From Thermoanaerobaculia bacterium (GTDB taxonomy: Bacteria > Acidobacteriota > Thermoanaerobaculia > Multivoradales > Multivoraceae), in contig JAJEHN010000007.1 in the NCBI GenBank assembly GCA_022823665.1, positions 1 through 64,000 on the forward strand: DNA of 64,000 bases, written 5' to 3'. The translations under genes were made by a program, and so were the position numbers. Below are positions 1 to 9,277 of this stretch, one piece after another. Under the pieces are notes generated by a model, which did no database searches, was not told the origin of the DNA, and was given only the letters and a program-made list of their open reading frames with translations. Positions within the stretch are counted from its first letter, which is position 1. Each line of letters starts with the position of its first letter.

Positions 1-828
1 GCAATCCGGGTGGCTCGGATTGATCGCGCAGTTCGCCGGACACCGCGAGTCGTTCGGGTTCAGGTCGCAGTTCGGGCCTCCGAGAGGATCGTCGCCGGGG
101 CCGGGGTTCGGGCCGTCCGGGTCGGGACCGCCGCCTCCGCAGCCTTCGCCGTTGGGATTCTCCGCGCAGTCCCTACGCAGTTCTTCCCGGTCGAGAGCTT
201 CGCAGTCCGACGTCGCAACTTCGGTGATCGCTCGCAAGGAGTCCTTGGGAATACTCGTTCGCATCAAGGAGCCCGAGCACTCGCTCGACGCGTGGCCGAT
301 GCGGAAGGAATGGCCCATCTCATGGCCGAGGACCTGCTTCGTGACACCACTGCACTTGGATGAACCGTCGTAGACGTAGAGGGTTCTCGTGTCATCGTCG
401 GCACGTCCGCAAACGCCTCTCTTGCTAAGGTCCTTCGCTTCGTCTTCCGCAAGGAGCTGTTCGTACTTGCCGCGAACGACCGTCCAGACTTCCGCGCCCT
501 CGGGCGCCACCGACGATGCTCCGGCGGTCGCCGGGACGGAGGTGCACTGGTCGGTCCACATCTTGAGGCTCTTCTCGACGGTTTCGCGGAGCTTCCCGGT
601 CGCCTTTTCTCCCGCACGGTCAGCGGATCCGGTCAGGTTGAAGAAGATCGCATCCGGCAGCTTCGACCAGACCTGCGACGGGTCGTCCACGAACGCCTTG
701 GGAAGCGGCGGCCCCGCATAGGAAGTGCTCGAGCAGTCCGCCTGAGCGAAGGCCGTCCCAGCCAGGAGGACGAACGCCACGAGCGAGCCAACCAGGCGAA
801 TCGGCCGACCTACTGTTCGACGGCGCAT
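1..828 (-). CDS. Secreted matrixin-like metalloprotease, C-terminus beyond the window
   Basis: Direct translation of the minus strand from an ATG at 828 gives 276 residues with no stop before the edge, so the gene is partial. Residues 1-29 look like a Sec signal peptide ending at AFA-QA. Residues 169-179 read HEMGHSFRIGH, the three-histidine zinc site of metzincins, and Met189 in SLMRTS fits the Met-turn. The usual Gly at the eighth motif position is Arg. The visible C-terminus is a Cys/Pro/Asn/Gly-rich tail. Its start lies 19 nt inside the end of the upstream secreted-protein gene, so the two are probably co-translated. Being a secreted metzincin is well supported; substrate is unknown. Confidence 0.8.
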   Translation of the reverse strand, partial: MRRRTVGRPIRLVGSLVAFVLLAGTAFAQADCSSTSYAGPPLPKAFVDDPSQVWSKLPDAIFFNLTGSADRAGEKATGKLRETVEKSLKMWTDQCTSVPATAGASSVAPEGAEVWTVVRGKYEQLLAEDEAKDLSKRGVCGRADDDTRTLYVYDGSSKCSGVTKQVLGHEMGHSFRIGHASSECSGSLMRTSIPKDSLRAITEVATSDCEALDREELRRDCAENPNGEGCGGGGPDPDGPNPGPGDDPLGGPNCDLNPNDSRCPANCAINPSHPDC

Positions 829-1922
829 GACTCCGCGGCTCCCCACCCGTTGCCCGTCGACGTGCTTCGGGTGGTGCTGGCGTCGATGCAGATCTCGGCA
901 AGCGGTCTGTCGAGCTTTCTGGCCGCCACTTCTGGAGTCCCTTCGGCGCAGATTCGCGTGTAACGCCGACCGTTATCGGGGAGGGCCAGTGGCTCAGCGC
1001 CAACTAAGCGGCAGCCGCTCCAGTAGACGGACGAGACCAGATCGCCTAGCTCCCCGCGTCCCTCGCTGTACAGTTCACGCTCTCGCCGGACGGCTGCCGT
1101 CGTCGCCAGCAAGCCCCCCGAAGCCAACTCGCCGATGCGCCGGGTTAAGCCAAGGAGGGTCCCGGGAGGATCGGGACGGTCTACACTCACGGAGAAGAGC
1201 CACTCCAGTGTCCCTTCTTCCTGGACCTCGGCGAGGATGCCCGAGCTGCCTTCACCCACGCCCATGGGCACCACCCCATCATGCCAGGAACCAATAATCA
1301 CCAGACGGGTGCCAATCTTGTAGTCGACCCCGGCAACGAAGGGCTCGTCTCTCTCCCCGCCGCAGAAGACGCGGTCGTGTGTGACCATGCTGAAGACAGG
1401 GATCAACACATAATCGGGTGATGGCGAAAGGCCGTGGAGTGGCACGACATTCGACACTGCCAGCAGGTTGTACGGCCAAGTGCCCGAGAATCCCGGAACG
1501 ACGTCGCTTACCGTAGCCTCCACGGCCACTTCCCCGAGAAGAACGGCTGCGTCGAACATGCCATTGTGGCTTGCGGGAGCGTAGAACGCGCCTGAGTCAT
1601 CTCGTACTCCACTGGGTACGCAGAAGCTCCTCGGCGGCACTTGGCCTTCGCGCAGTCCGTGGCCGCTGGCCGGACCGAACCTCTCGATGAACCGGGCGGA
1701 CTGGTTATTCAGGGACTCGCGAAGCCGCGCGTACGCGTTCGGATCCTTTACTCTGCCGCCGGAATCCAGGAGGTAGGTGGCGGCCTTCCAGTTCATCACG
1801 TCGAGGATCTCGGGGTGTCTGGTTCTCGCTGACTCGGTCGCCTCCTGCGCCAAGCCAGGCGAGACCATGCCCAGTACAAGAGCTAACCCCATCGCCACCA
1901 GACCGTTACGTCTTCCGTCCAT
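810..1922 (-). CDS. Secreted protein of unknown function
   Basis: This 370-residue protein starts at an ATG with GGAGA 9 nt upstream and has a signal peptide (about residues 1-25, ending GLAQ). I do not recognise the mature domain. It has six cysteines after the signal, compatible with disulfides in an exported protein, and a Val/Gly-rich beta-like middle section. Its last 19 nt overlap the start of the secreted metalloprotease, so the two form a coupled pair. It could be a partner, inhibitor or substrate of that protease, but only adjacency suggests this. Confidence 0.7.
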   Translation of the reverse strand: MDGRRNGLVAMGLALVLGMVSPGLAQEATESARTRHPEILDVMNWKAATYLLDSGGRVKDPNAYARLRESLNNQSARFIERFGPASGHGLREGQVPPRSFCVPSGVRDDSGAFYAPASHNGMFDAAVLLGEVAVEATVSDVVPGFSGTWPYNLLAVSNVVPLHGLSPSPDYVLIPVFSMVTHDRVFCGGERDEPFVAGVDYKIGTRLVIIGSWHDGVVPMGVGEGSSGILAEVQEEGTLEWLFSVSVDRPDPPGTLLGLTRRIGELASGGLLATTAAVRRERELYSEGRGELGDLVSSVYWSGCRLVGAEPLALPDNGRRYTRICAEGTPEVAARKLDRPLAEICIDASTTRSTSTGNGWGAAESCAVEQ

Positions 1923-2160
1923 CGTCGCGTTCTCCGCAGTTCAAGCCTGAACCCGGAGCATAGCGCCCCCTGGTTCCGGCACGCTCCCAAAAGAGAGCCC
2001 ATCGCAACCGGCGCCTTGAGCGATTGATCCGTCGGTCCGGTCGGGCCCCCGGAAAGACGGCCGAGCCGAACTCCACTTGGCGTGCGTCTAACCGACGCGA
2101 ACACGACCTCCTTCAAGAGAGCCCGTCGGATTCAATGGCTTAGCGCCACACTCCTCGTGC

Positions 2161-3342
2161 TCAAGGAGCGTCTCTAGCCCGACGGGACCGCTCCCGCAAG
2201 AGCTCTCTATACTCGAACTCCAGCTCGACCCGCCGCAGGCCCTCCGCGAACGCCTCCGGCTCGACACCCAGACCGAAGCGCAGGTAGCCCGGCATCCCGG
2301 CCCAGAGGCCCGCGACCAGCAGCACGCTGCGGTTGCACCGGAGCCGTTCGGCGAAAGCGGCGCAGTCCGCCAAGCGGCCGTTCTCCAGCAGCGGCACGAA
2401 GCCGTAGGCGCCCGCCCGCGGCTCGCGATAGATGATCGCGCCGTTCTGCCGGCCCGTCCAGTCGCGGAAGGTCGCGCGGTTGGTGCGCATCATTTGCCGC
2501 GCGCGTTCAAACAGCCGCTCCTGGTTCGACGGCTCGGTGGCGAAACGGGCGATCGGGTCGGAGAGCGCGGCGGGGGCGATCGTCGTGAAGTCGCGTCGCG
2601 ACCAGCAGCGCTCGATGAAGTCTGGCGGACCGACCATCCAGCCCAGGCGAGCGCCGGGCAGACCGTATGACTTGGACAGGCTCGACACCGCGATCACGCG
2701 TTCACCCCTCCCCCACATGCCGGGGGCCTCCTCTCCGGGCAGGAGATCGTGCACGGCGCCGCGGTACACCTCGTCCGACAGCACCCAGGCCCCGACCCGT
2801 TCCGCCGCGGCCGCGATCCGGTCCAGTTCGGACGGCGTGAACACGTGGCCCGTCGGGTTGTTCGGATGGCTCAGGTAGATGAGCTTCGTCCGCTCGGAGA
2901 CCGCGGCCTCGAACGCCTCCCAGTCGAGCGACCAGGTCGATTCGTCGGCGCCGGGGAGAAGCGGTATGTCGTGCACGACCGCACCCAGGCCGCGCGCCGC
3001 CAGCCCCACCTGGAGATAGTTCGGCACGACCGCCACGACCTCGTCCCCCGGCCGGACCAGGACCTGCACGGCCACGTAGTTCGCCTCGGCCGAGCCGGTG
3101 GTCGCCAGGAGGTGCTCGATCGCTGCCCCTTCGTAGTGGCCGGCGAGCTGCGCGCGCAGTTCCGGCGTGCCGTTCGACTGGATGTACTCGAGCGGCACGG
3201 AGTGCAGGCCCTCCAGATCGAAGCCCAGCGCCGCCAGGCCGTTCAGCGTCAGCGGTTCCACTCCGCTCTCGCTCAGGTTCACGTCAACCCGATGCTCCCA
3301 GAGCGACTGTTGCCGCTCCAGATCGAAGGTCTCCATCTCCAT
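2161..3342 (-). CDS. PLP-dependent aminotransferase, class I/II fold
   Basis: A fold-type I aminotransferase of 393 residues. The PLP lysine lies near residue 224 in SSLSKSYGLPGARLGW, and the substrate-site motif SHPNNPTG is present. The N-terminal phrase NLSESGVEPLTL resembles enzymes annotated near capreomycidine synthase, but such similarity alone does not fix the substrate. The frame stays open upstream to 3681, but that extension is low-complexity and overlaps the divergent gene. The ATG at 3342 has GAGGAG about 10 nt upstream and gives normal family length. It is transcribed away from the LMF1-like gene. Confidence 0.85.
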   Translation of the reverse strand: MEMETFDLERQQSLWEHRVDVNLSESGVEPLTLNGLAALGFDLEGLHSVPLEYIQSNGTPELRAQLAGHYEGAAIEHLLATTGSAEANYVAVQVLVRPGDEVVAVVPNYLQVGLAARGLGAVVHDIPLLPGADESTWSLDWEAFEAAVSERTKLIYLSHPNNPTGHVFTPSELDRIAAAAERVGAWVLSDEVYRGAVHDLLPGEEAPGMWGRGERVIAVSSLSKSYGLPGARLGWMVGPPDFIERCWSRRDFTTIAPAALSDPIARFATEPSNQERLFERARQMMRTNRATFRDWTGRQNGAIIYREPRAGAYGFVPLLENGRLADCAAFAERLRCNRSVLLVAGLWAGMPGYLRFGLGVEPEAFAEGLRRVELEFEYRELLRERSRRARDAP

Positions 3343-3415
3343 TTCGCTGCGCTCTCCTCTTGCTTGTCCGCCGCGGGCTGAGCAGTATGCCACCGCCTCC
3401 GGCAGGATAGGAGTC

Positions 3416-4924
3416 GTGCCGCGATTGCTTCTGCGCCTCCTGGCTGGCGTCCACCTGGTCGCGTTCGTCTCGCTCTGGGTACAGATCGACGGCCTGATCG
3501 GATCGCGGGGCATTCTCCCGGCGAGGGACTTCTTCGCGTACCTCGAGCGGGTGCTCGGCGGCGGCACGCTCGAACGGCTCACGAACGCGCCCTCGCTGCT
3601 CTGGTTCTCCTCCAGTGACCCGGCGCTCCACGCTCTCTGCGCGGCCGGCGTCCTGCTGGCGCTGCTCGCGATCGCCGGCATGGCGACCGCGCCCGTCTTC
3701 GGCGCGCTGTGGCTCTGCTACCTGTCGCTGGTCTGGGGCGGCCAGACCTTCCTCGCCTTCCAGTGGGACACGTTGCTGCTGGAGGCGACCCTCTGCGCCG
3801 TCGTGCTGGCGCCCCTGGGTCGGCACACGGACCCCCGTCCCGGTGTGTGGCTCTTCCGGCTCCTGGCGGTCAAGCTGATGTTCCTCTCGGGCGCGGTCAA
3901 GCTGCTCAGCCTGGATTCGACGTGGTGGCAACTCACCGCACTCGACGTCCACTACTTCACCCAGCCTCTGCCAGTCGCCGCGAGCTGGTACGTCCACCAT
4001 CTCCCGGACTGGTTCCACCGCCTGTCGGTGGCGATCATGTTCGCGGTCGAGCTGGTCGTGCCCTGGTGCCTGTTCTGGCGCCGCCTGCGGCGGCCCGGAG
4101 TGTGGCTCCTGCTGGCGCTCCAGCTCCTGATCGCCGCGACCGGCAACTACGGCTTCTTCAACCTGCTGACCGCCGTGCTCTGCCTGTCCTGGCTCGACCG
4201 GCCGCCCTTCGCCGGTCCGTCGCGGCCGGACAAACCGCCCTCCTCGAGCACGGCCGCTCCCCGCCGCTTCGCCGGCGTCGCCGGGACGCGCATCCGCTGG
4301 CTTGCCGCCGCCACGATCCTGCCGCTGAGCCTCTCGGTCACCGCCCGCGAACTCACCCGGTCGCTCCCGCGCGGGCCGGACACGCCGGCGACCGCGGTCC
4401 GGCTGGCCGAACTTGTCGATCGGATCCTGGTCGAGCCAGCGGCGCCCGCGCTGGGCGCCATCGCGCCGTTCCGCTCGATCAACGGCTACGGCCTCTTCCG
4501 TGCCATGACGACGTCGCGTCCCGAGATCGTGGTCACAACGAGCGCCGACGGCGTGACCTGGAGCGAACTCGCCTTCCGCTTCAAGCCGGGCGACGTGAAC
4601 CGTCCGCCACGAGCCGCCCAGCCCCACATGCCGCGGCTCGACTGGCAGATGTGGTTCGCGGCCCTCGATCCCGGCCGCGCGGACTGGCTGGGATCGTTCG
4701 TCGCACGGTTGTTCGAGGGAGAACCCGCGGTGCTGGGGCTGCTCGGCGAAGCGAGCCGGCGGGCTGAGCCGCCCGCCTACGTGCGTCTCCGCCTCTACGA
4801 CTACACGTTCAGCGAACCCGGCGATGGCGCCGTTTGGTGGCGGCGTGAGTTGCTCTACGATCTATCGCCTGTGCTGGAGCGGGAAGCCTTCGTTCAACCC
4901 CCGAGTGAGGCAGGTCTCAGGTGA
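3416..4924 (+). CDS. Lipase maturation factor (LMF1)-like membrane protein
   Basis: A polytopic membrane protein of 502 residues: several hydrophobic segments in residues 1-275, then a soluble C-terminal part. FQWDTLLLEA (about residue 114), ATGNYGFFNLLT (about 240) and INGYGLFRAMT (about 354) match the LMF1 family, related to the HTTM/vitamin K carboxylase fold. In animals LMF1 helps lipases fold in the ER; the bacterial role is not established. I chose the GTG at 3416, just after GGATAGGAG, because the earlier open frame is antisense to the aminotransferase. Its stop overlaps the next gene by 4 nt (GTGA), so the protein is made with the SulP transporters. Confidence 0.75.
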   Translation: MPRLLLRLLAGVHLVAFVSLWVQIDGLIGSRGILPARDFFAYLERVLGGGTLERLTNAPSLLWFSSSDPALHALCAAGVLLALLAIAGMATAPVFGALWLCYLSLVWGGQTFLAFQWDTLLLEATLCAVVLAPLGRHTDPRPGVWLFRLLAVKLMFLSGAVKLLSLDSTWWQLTALDVHYFTQPLPVAASWYVHHLPDWFHRLSVAIMFAVELVVPWCLFWRRLRRPGVWLLLALQLLIAATGNYGFFNLLTAVLCLSWLDRPPFAGPSRPDKPPSSSTAAPRRFAGVAGTRIRWLAAATILPLSLSVTARELTRSLPRGPDTPATAVRLAELVDRILVEPAAPALGAIAPFRSINGYGLFRAMTTSRPEIVVTTSADGVTWSELAFRFKPGDVNRPPRAAQPHMPRLDWQMWFAALDPGRADWLGSFVARLFEGEPAVLGLLGEASRRAEPPAYVRLRLYDYTFSEPGDGAVWWRRELLYDLSPVLEREAFVQPPSEAGLR

Positions 4925-7107
4925 GTTCGGACCGGAGACTCACCACCGTCATTCCCGCCCTCACTCTCGCGCTGATCGCGGCGGCGAACATCGTCGTCGG
5001 CACCGTTGCCCTCGGCAGCTTCGTCTATGCCGGTGATCTGGCCCCCTACTCGGCCCAGGGCATCCGCCTCATCCTGCTGGGTTGCTGTCTCATCGCCCTG
5101 ATCACCGCTCTCTCGAGCGGGCTCCGGGGCGCGGTCGCGACCCCGCCGGCCCCGCTGATGATCGTGATGGCCGGGATAGGCGCCAGCCTGGCCCTTCAGG
5201 GCGAACGCCTCTTCGTCACGATGGCGGCGATCACGGCGCTCGGCGCCCTGGCGACAGGACTGTGCGCGGCACTGGTCGGCTGCTTCCGACTGACCCATCT
5301 CGTCCGCTTCGTTCCCTATCCGCTGGCCTGCGGATTCGTTTCCGGCACCGGCGCCGTCGCCATCCTCGTGGCCCTGTCCCAACTGGGAGTGCGGCTGGAG
5401 CGGGAAGCGCTCGGCGCCCTGTTCGAACCCGTGGCCCTCTCCAGATGGGGTCTGGGCGTCGCGTACGGCCTCGGCCTGCTGGCGGCGACCAAGCGCTGGA
5501 AGAGCCCTCTGATCCTGCCGGCGAGTTTCGCCGCGGCAGTCGCGCTGTTCCACCTCTCGCTGACGTGGTTCGAGGTCTCCACCGAAGAGGCTCGAACCGC
5601 GGGCCTGCTGTTCGCGGGCATGGCCGAGGCGCCGGAGGGCGCCCTGTTGCCGCTTCTCGATCCGAACCGGCTGCATCTCGTGGACTGGGCTGCGGTTGCC
5701 GGACAGGCGCCCAACATCCTGGCCCTGATCCTGGTCGGCCTTCTCTGTCTCGTGATCTACCTCAGCGGTCTCGAACTCGCCGGCAACGTGGAGCTGGACT
5801 GGAACCGGGAGTTCCGCGCCATGGGTCTCGCGTCGATGGCCTCCGGACTCGGCAGCGGCCCCCCCGGCAGCATCGTCGTTCCCATCACCCTGCGCAACCT
5901 CAGGCTCGGCGCCGACACGCGGCTGGCCGGCGTCTTCACCGCCCTCCTCGTCGGCGCGGCGCTGCTGTTCGGCGACGCCGTTCTCTCGCTTGTTCCGCTG
6001 CCCCTGATCGGCGGCGTCCTCCTGTTCACCGGCGCGATCATGCTCGACGAGTGGCTGATCAAGGTGCGCCGCAGGCTGCCCTGGCCGGAGTTCGCGATCG
6101 TTGTGCTGATCTTCCTGACGGTCACCTTCTTCGGCTTCCTGGCGGGCGTGGGCGTCGGGATGTCCGTGCTGGTCCTCCTGCTGATCCTCCGGCTCGCGGC
6201 CACGGATCCCGTGAAAGCCCAATTCACCGCGCGCGACCGCCACAGCCGCAGGATGCGTCCCGTTCCCGATCGGGGCATCCTTCGCCTGCAGGGACACCGC
6301 CTTCGCGCCTACGAGCTCCGCGGCTACATCTTCTTCGGCAGCGCCCACCTGCTGGTGGAGCGCCTCCGACGCTCCCTGAGCGGGGACCCCCGGCCCGTCT
6401 GCATCCTGCTGGACTTCCAGGCCGTCTCCGGATGCGACATCTCCGCCGTCACAGCGTTCGGCCGGTTCATTCAGGTCTGTGACAGTTCCGGCACCGGGGT
6501 AGTGCTGACCGGCATGCCGGGGCGCCTCGCCTCGGAACTCGAACGGAGCCTGCCGCCCGACGTCCACGGTCGACTGCTGCTGGCTCGCGACGCCGACCAG
6601 GCTCTGGAGGTCGGCGAGGACCGGGTCCTCGAAGCCCACGCCTCCACGGTTGGCGGCGGCGGGGCCGGCAGCGACGCTTCGCTCCTCGAGATCGTCGCCG
6701 ATCACCTTGAAGCTCACCTGGACCGCCAGATCGTCTTCGAGCGCCTCGTGGAGGAACTCGACGCCTGGCTGAAACCCCGCGACTACGAGCCCGGCGACAC
6801 GATCGCCGCGGCCGGGGAAGCCTTCCGCGGCCTTCAGTTGGTGGTCTCCGGCCACGCCTCGGTCCTGGACCCCTCCGGCGCCCGCCTGGCCCAGCGCAGC
6901 CCGGGCGCCGCGATCGACCCGCGGGCGCTTGTCGGCGGGCAAACCGCGCAGCGCGAGATCAGGGCGGGCGACACCTGCCGCATCGCGACGCTGGGCGCCG
7001 CCGACGCGAAGTGGCTGGAGGAGAACCGAACGGCGCTGATGGTGAAGCTGTATCGCTACCTCGCCGCGGAAGAACGTTCCTCGCCGGTCCCGGGAGGGGA
7101 GCGATGA
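4921..7107 (+). CDS. SulP-type anion transporter with STAS and cNMP-like domains (copy 1)
   Basis: A 728-residue inner-membrane transporter starting at a GTG that overlaps the preceding stop. Residues 1-425 form the SulP membrane core, residues 450-555 a STAS domain (AYELRGYIFFGSAH, then GCDISAVTAFGRF), and residues 610-716 a cyclic-nucleotide-binding-like domain (LDAWLKPRDYEPGDTI). The cNMP part appears to lack a clear phosphate-binding cassette, so it may not bind nucleotide. Substrate could be sulfate, bicarbonate or another anion. It overlaps a paralogue by 4 nt (ATGA), indicating tandem duplication inside one operon. Confidence 0.8.
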   Translation: MSSDRRLTTVIPALTLALIAAANIVVGTVALGSFVYAGDLAPYSAQGIRLILLGCCLIALITALSSGLRGAVATPPAPLMIVMAGIGASLALQGERLFVTMAAITALGALATGLCAALVGCFRLTHLVRFVPYPLACGFVSGTGAVAILVALSQLGVRLEREALGALFEPVALSRWGLGVAYGLGLLAATKRWKSPLILPASFAAAVALFHLSLTWFEVSTEEARTAGLLFAGMAEAPEGALLPLLDPNRLHLVDWAAVAGQAPNILALILVGLLCLVIYLSGLELAGNVELDWNREFRAMGLASMASGLGSGPPGSIVVPITLRNLRLGADTRLAGVFTALLVGAALLFGDAVLSLVPLPLIGGVLLFTGAIMLDEWLIKVRRRLPWPEFAIVVLIFLTVTFFGFLAGVGVGMSVLVLLLILRLAATDPVKAQFTARDRHSRRMRPVPDRGILRLQGHRLRAYELRGYIFFGSAHLLVERLRRSLSGDPRPVCILLDFQAVSGCDISAVTAFGRFIQVCDSSGTGVVLTGMPGRLASELERSLPPDVHGRLLLARDADQALEVGEDRVLEAHASTVGGGGAGSDASLLEIVADHLEAHLDRQIVFERLVEELDAWLKPRDYEPGDTIAAAGEAFRGLQLVVSGHASVLDPSGARLAQRSPGAAIDPRALVGGQTAQREIRAGDTCRIATLGAADAKWLEENRTALMVKLYRYLAAEERSSPVPGGER

Positions 7108-9263
7108 ACAGCGGCGCGACGGCGGGGCGAGTCTCCTCCGCGTTGACCCTCGGTCTCATCGCCGGGTCGAACGTGGTCGTGACCGTTGTCCCCCTCGGCA
7201 GCGTCGTCTTCTCCGGCGCGCTGGCCCCCTACTCCATCCCGGGGACCCGCCTGGTGCTGCTGGGCAACGCGATCGTCTGCCTGTTCATCGCAATGGGCAG
7301 CGGCTACCGCGGCGCGGTGGGCATGTCGCCGCCGGCGACGCTGGTCATCCTGGCGGGGATCGCCGCCACGCTCCCGCTCCAATCCGACATCCTGTTCGCG
7401 ACGATGGTCGCGACGATCACCATCGCCGCGCTGGCCACCGGCCTGGCCACGATGCTGCTCGGCTCGTTCAAGCTGGCGAACCTCATGCGGTTCGTTCCCT
7501 TCCCCCTGGCATGCGGGTTCGTCGCCCGCATCGGCGGGCTCTGTTTCAAGATCGCCTTCTCGCTGATGGGAGTCACGGCGGCGCTCCCCAACCCGGGGCT
7601 GCTTCTCCAACCGTTCACGGCACTGAACTGGGCTATCGGCGTTGCCTACGGTCTCGGCCTGTTCCTGCTGACGAGACGGCGAAAGAGCCCCCTGATCCTG
7701 CCCGCGAGCTTCGTCCTGACGATCGCGGCCTTCTACCTCGTTCTCTCCTTCCTGGGCGTATCGCCGGCCGAGGCAGAGGCGGAAGGTCTCCTGCTCGCCG
7801 GTGTCTCCGAATCCGCGGACGGCGGCCTCCGGCTACTCCTCGACCCCGCGATTCTCGGCCTGGCGGACTGGGCCGTCGTGGCAGCGCAGGTTCCCATCCT
7901 GCTGGCCCTGGTGCTGATGACCGTGCTGTGTCTCGTGATCTACCTCGGGGCGTTCGAGCTGGCCGGCAACCTGGAACTGGACTGGAACAGCGAGTTCCGG
8001 ATCACCGGCCTGGCGTCGATGGCCGCGGGCGGCTTCGGCACTCCACCGGGATGCCTCAGCCTGCCGCCCTCCCTGCGCAACCGCATGTTCGGGGTGGATA
8101 CGCGCCTGGCAGGCATCACGACCGCCCTCTTCGTCGCGACCGTCTGCGTCTTCGGCAACGCGGCGCTCCGGCTCGTGCCCACGCCGCTGGTCGGAGGCAT
8201 GCTGCTGTTCACCGGCGCGATGTTGCTGGATGCCTGGCTGGTGCAGGTTCGCCGCAAGCTGCCAGGGCCGGAGTTCGGGATCGTCGTTCTGATCTTCCTG
8301 ACGATCCTGTTCTTCGGCTTCCTCGCCGGCGTGGGCGTCGGCGCGGCGGTCCTCGTCGTGTTCCTGCTCACACGGCTGGCCGCCCTCGATCCGGTCGAGT
8401 CCCGCTTCACGGCTCGCCAGCGCCGCAGCAGCAGGAGCCGTCCCATTCCCGATCAGGCGATCCTGCGGATGCACGGAGAGAGAGCACTGGCCTACGAGCT
8501 GCGCGGCTACATCTTCTTCGGCACGGCCCATACGCTGGCCGACGGTCTGAAGCAGTCCCTCCAGAGCGACCCGAAACCGACCTGCATCCTGCTCGACTTC
8601 GGCAACACGACAGGCGTCGACGTCTCCGCCGTGAACGCTCTCGGCCGGTTCATCCTCGCTGCCCATCACTCCGGCACGCGGGTCGCGTTGAGCGGCACGT
8701 CCAGGGAGCTCGACCTGGGACTCAAGCAGGGCCTGCCGCTTTCAGTCCACGACGGCCTCCTGGTCGCAGCCGACACGGACCAGGCGCTGGAACGCTGCGA
8801 AGACCTGGTCCTGGCGGCGCACACCCACGCCCCGGACGATGAGCCGGCACGGGTCGACTCCGGGCTCCTCGAAGTCGTCGCCGACGATCTGGCCGCCTAT
8901 CTGGACAGGCAGATCCTCTTCGAGGATCTCGTGGCCGATCTGGACGCCTGGCTGGAACCGCTCGACTTCGCGACCGGCGAGACGATCGTCGCGACCGGCG
9001 AGAAGTCCCGTGGAGCACTGCTGCTCGCCACCGGGCGTGCCGGCCGGTTCGATGCCGCCGGGAGTCGTCTCGCCGAGTGCGGTCCGGGCGAGGTGATCGG
9101 GGACGTCAACGTCGGCGAACGCAGGACACCCGGCGAAGTCCGCGCGACCGAGCCTTGCCGTGCGCTCCTGCTCACGCCGGCCGCCGCCGCCTGGCTGGAG
9201 AGGAACGAGGAGGCCCTGGCGCTCAGGTTCTACCGCTACGTCGTCGCGAACGCGGCCCTGTAG
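7104..9263 (+). CDS. SulP-type anion transporter with STAS and cNMP-like domains (copy 2)
   Basis: A 719-residue paralogue of the preceding gene with the same three-part layout: SulP membrane core, STAS from about residue 450 (AYELRGYIFFGTAH), and a cNMP-like domain from about residue 610. I chose the ATG at 7104, preceded by GGGAGGGGA and overlapping the previous stop as ATGA, over the longer frame from 7011. Blocks such as ELAGN-ELDWN-EFR and the STAS entrance are shared almost unchanged. The pair may form a heteromeric transporter; SulP proteins of known structure are dimers, but heteromer formation here is inference. Confidence 0.8.
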   Translation: MNSGATAGRVSSALTLGLIAGSNVVVTVVPLGSVVFSGALAPYSIPGTRLVLLGNAIVCLFIAMGSGYRGAVGMSPPATLVILAGIAATLPLQSDILFATMVATITIAALATGLATMLLGSFKLANLMRFVPFPLACGFVARIGGLCFKIAFSLMGVTAALPNPGLLLQPFTALNWAIGVAYGLGLFLLTRRRKSPLILPASFVLTIAAFYLVLSFLGVSPAEAEAEGLLLAGVSESADGGLRLLLDPAILGLADWAVVAAQVPILLALVLMTVLCLVIYLGAFELAGNLELDWNSEFRITGLASMAAGGFGTPPGCLSLPPSLRNRMFGVDTRLAGITTALFVATVCVFGNAALRLVPTPLVGGMLLFTGAMLLDAWLVQVRRKLPGPEFGIVVLIFLTILFFGFLAGVGVGAAVLVVFLLTRLAALDPVESRFTARQRRSSRSRPIPDQAILRMHGERALAYELRGYIFFGTAHTLADGLKQSLQSDPKPTCILLDFGNTTGVDVSAVNALGRFILAAHHSGTRVALSGTSRELDLGLKQGLPLSVHDGLLVAADTDQALERCEDLVLAAHTHAPDDEPARVDSGLLEVVADDLAAYLDRQILFEDLVADLDAWLEPLDFATGETIVATGEKSRGALLLATGRAGRFDAAGSRLAECGPGEVIGDVNVGERRTPGEVRATEPCRALLLTPAAAAWLERNEEALALRFYRYVVANAAL

Positions 9264-9277
9264 GCGCCGCGCCGTCG

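Noticed and set aside
1883..2116. A 77-codon minus-strand frame upstream of the secreted proteins
   Set aside because: No ribosome-binding site or domain, and it overlaps the signal peptide region of the next gene.
4894..6942. A 682-codon open frame antisense to the first SulP gene
   Set aside because: Composition is Gly/Arg/Gln/Asp-rich as expected for the complement of a high-GC gene, with no domain; the plus-strand SulP protein is clear.
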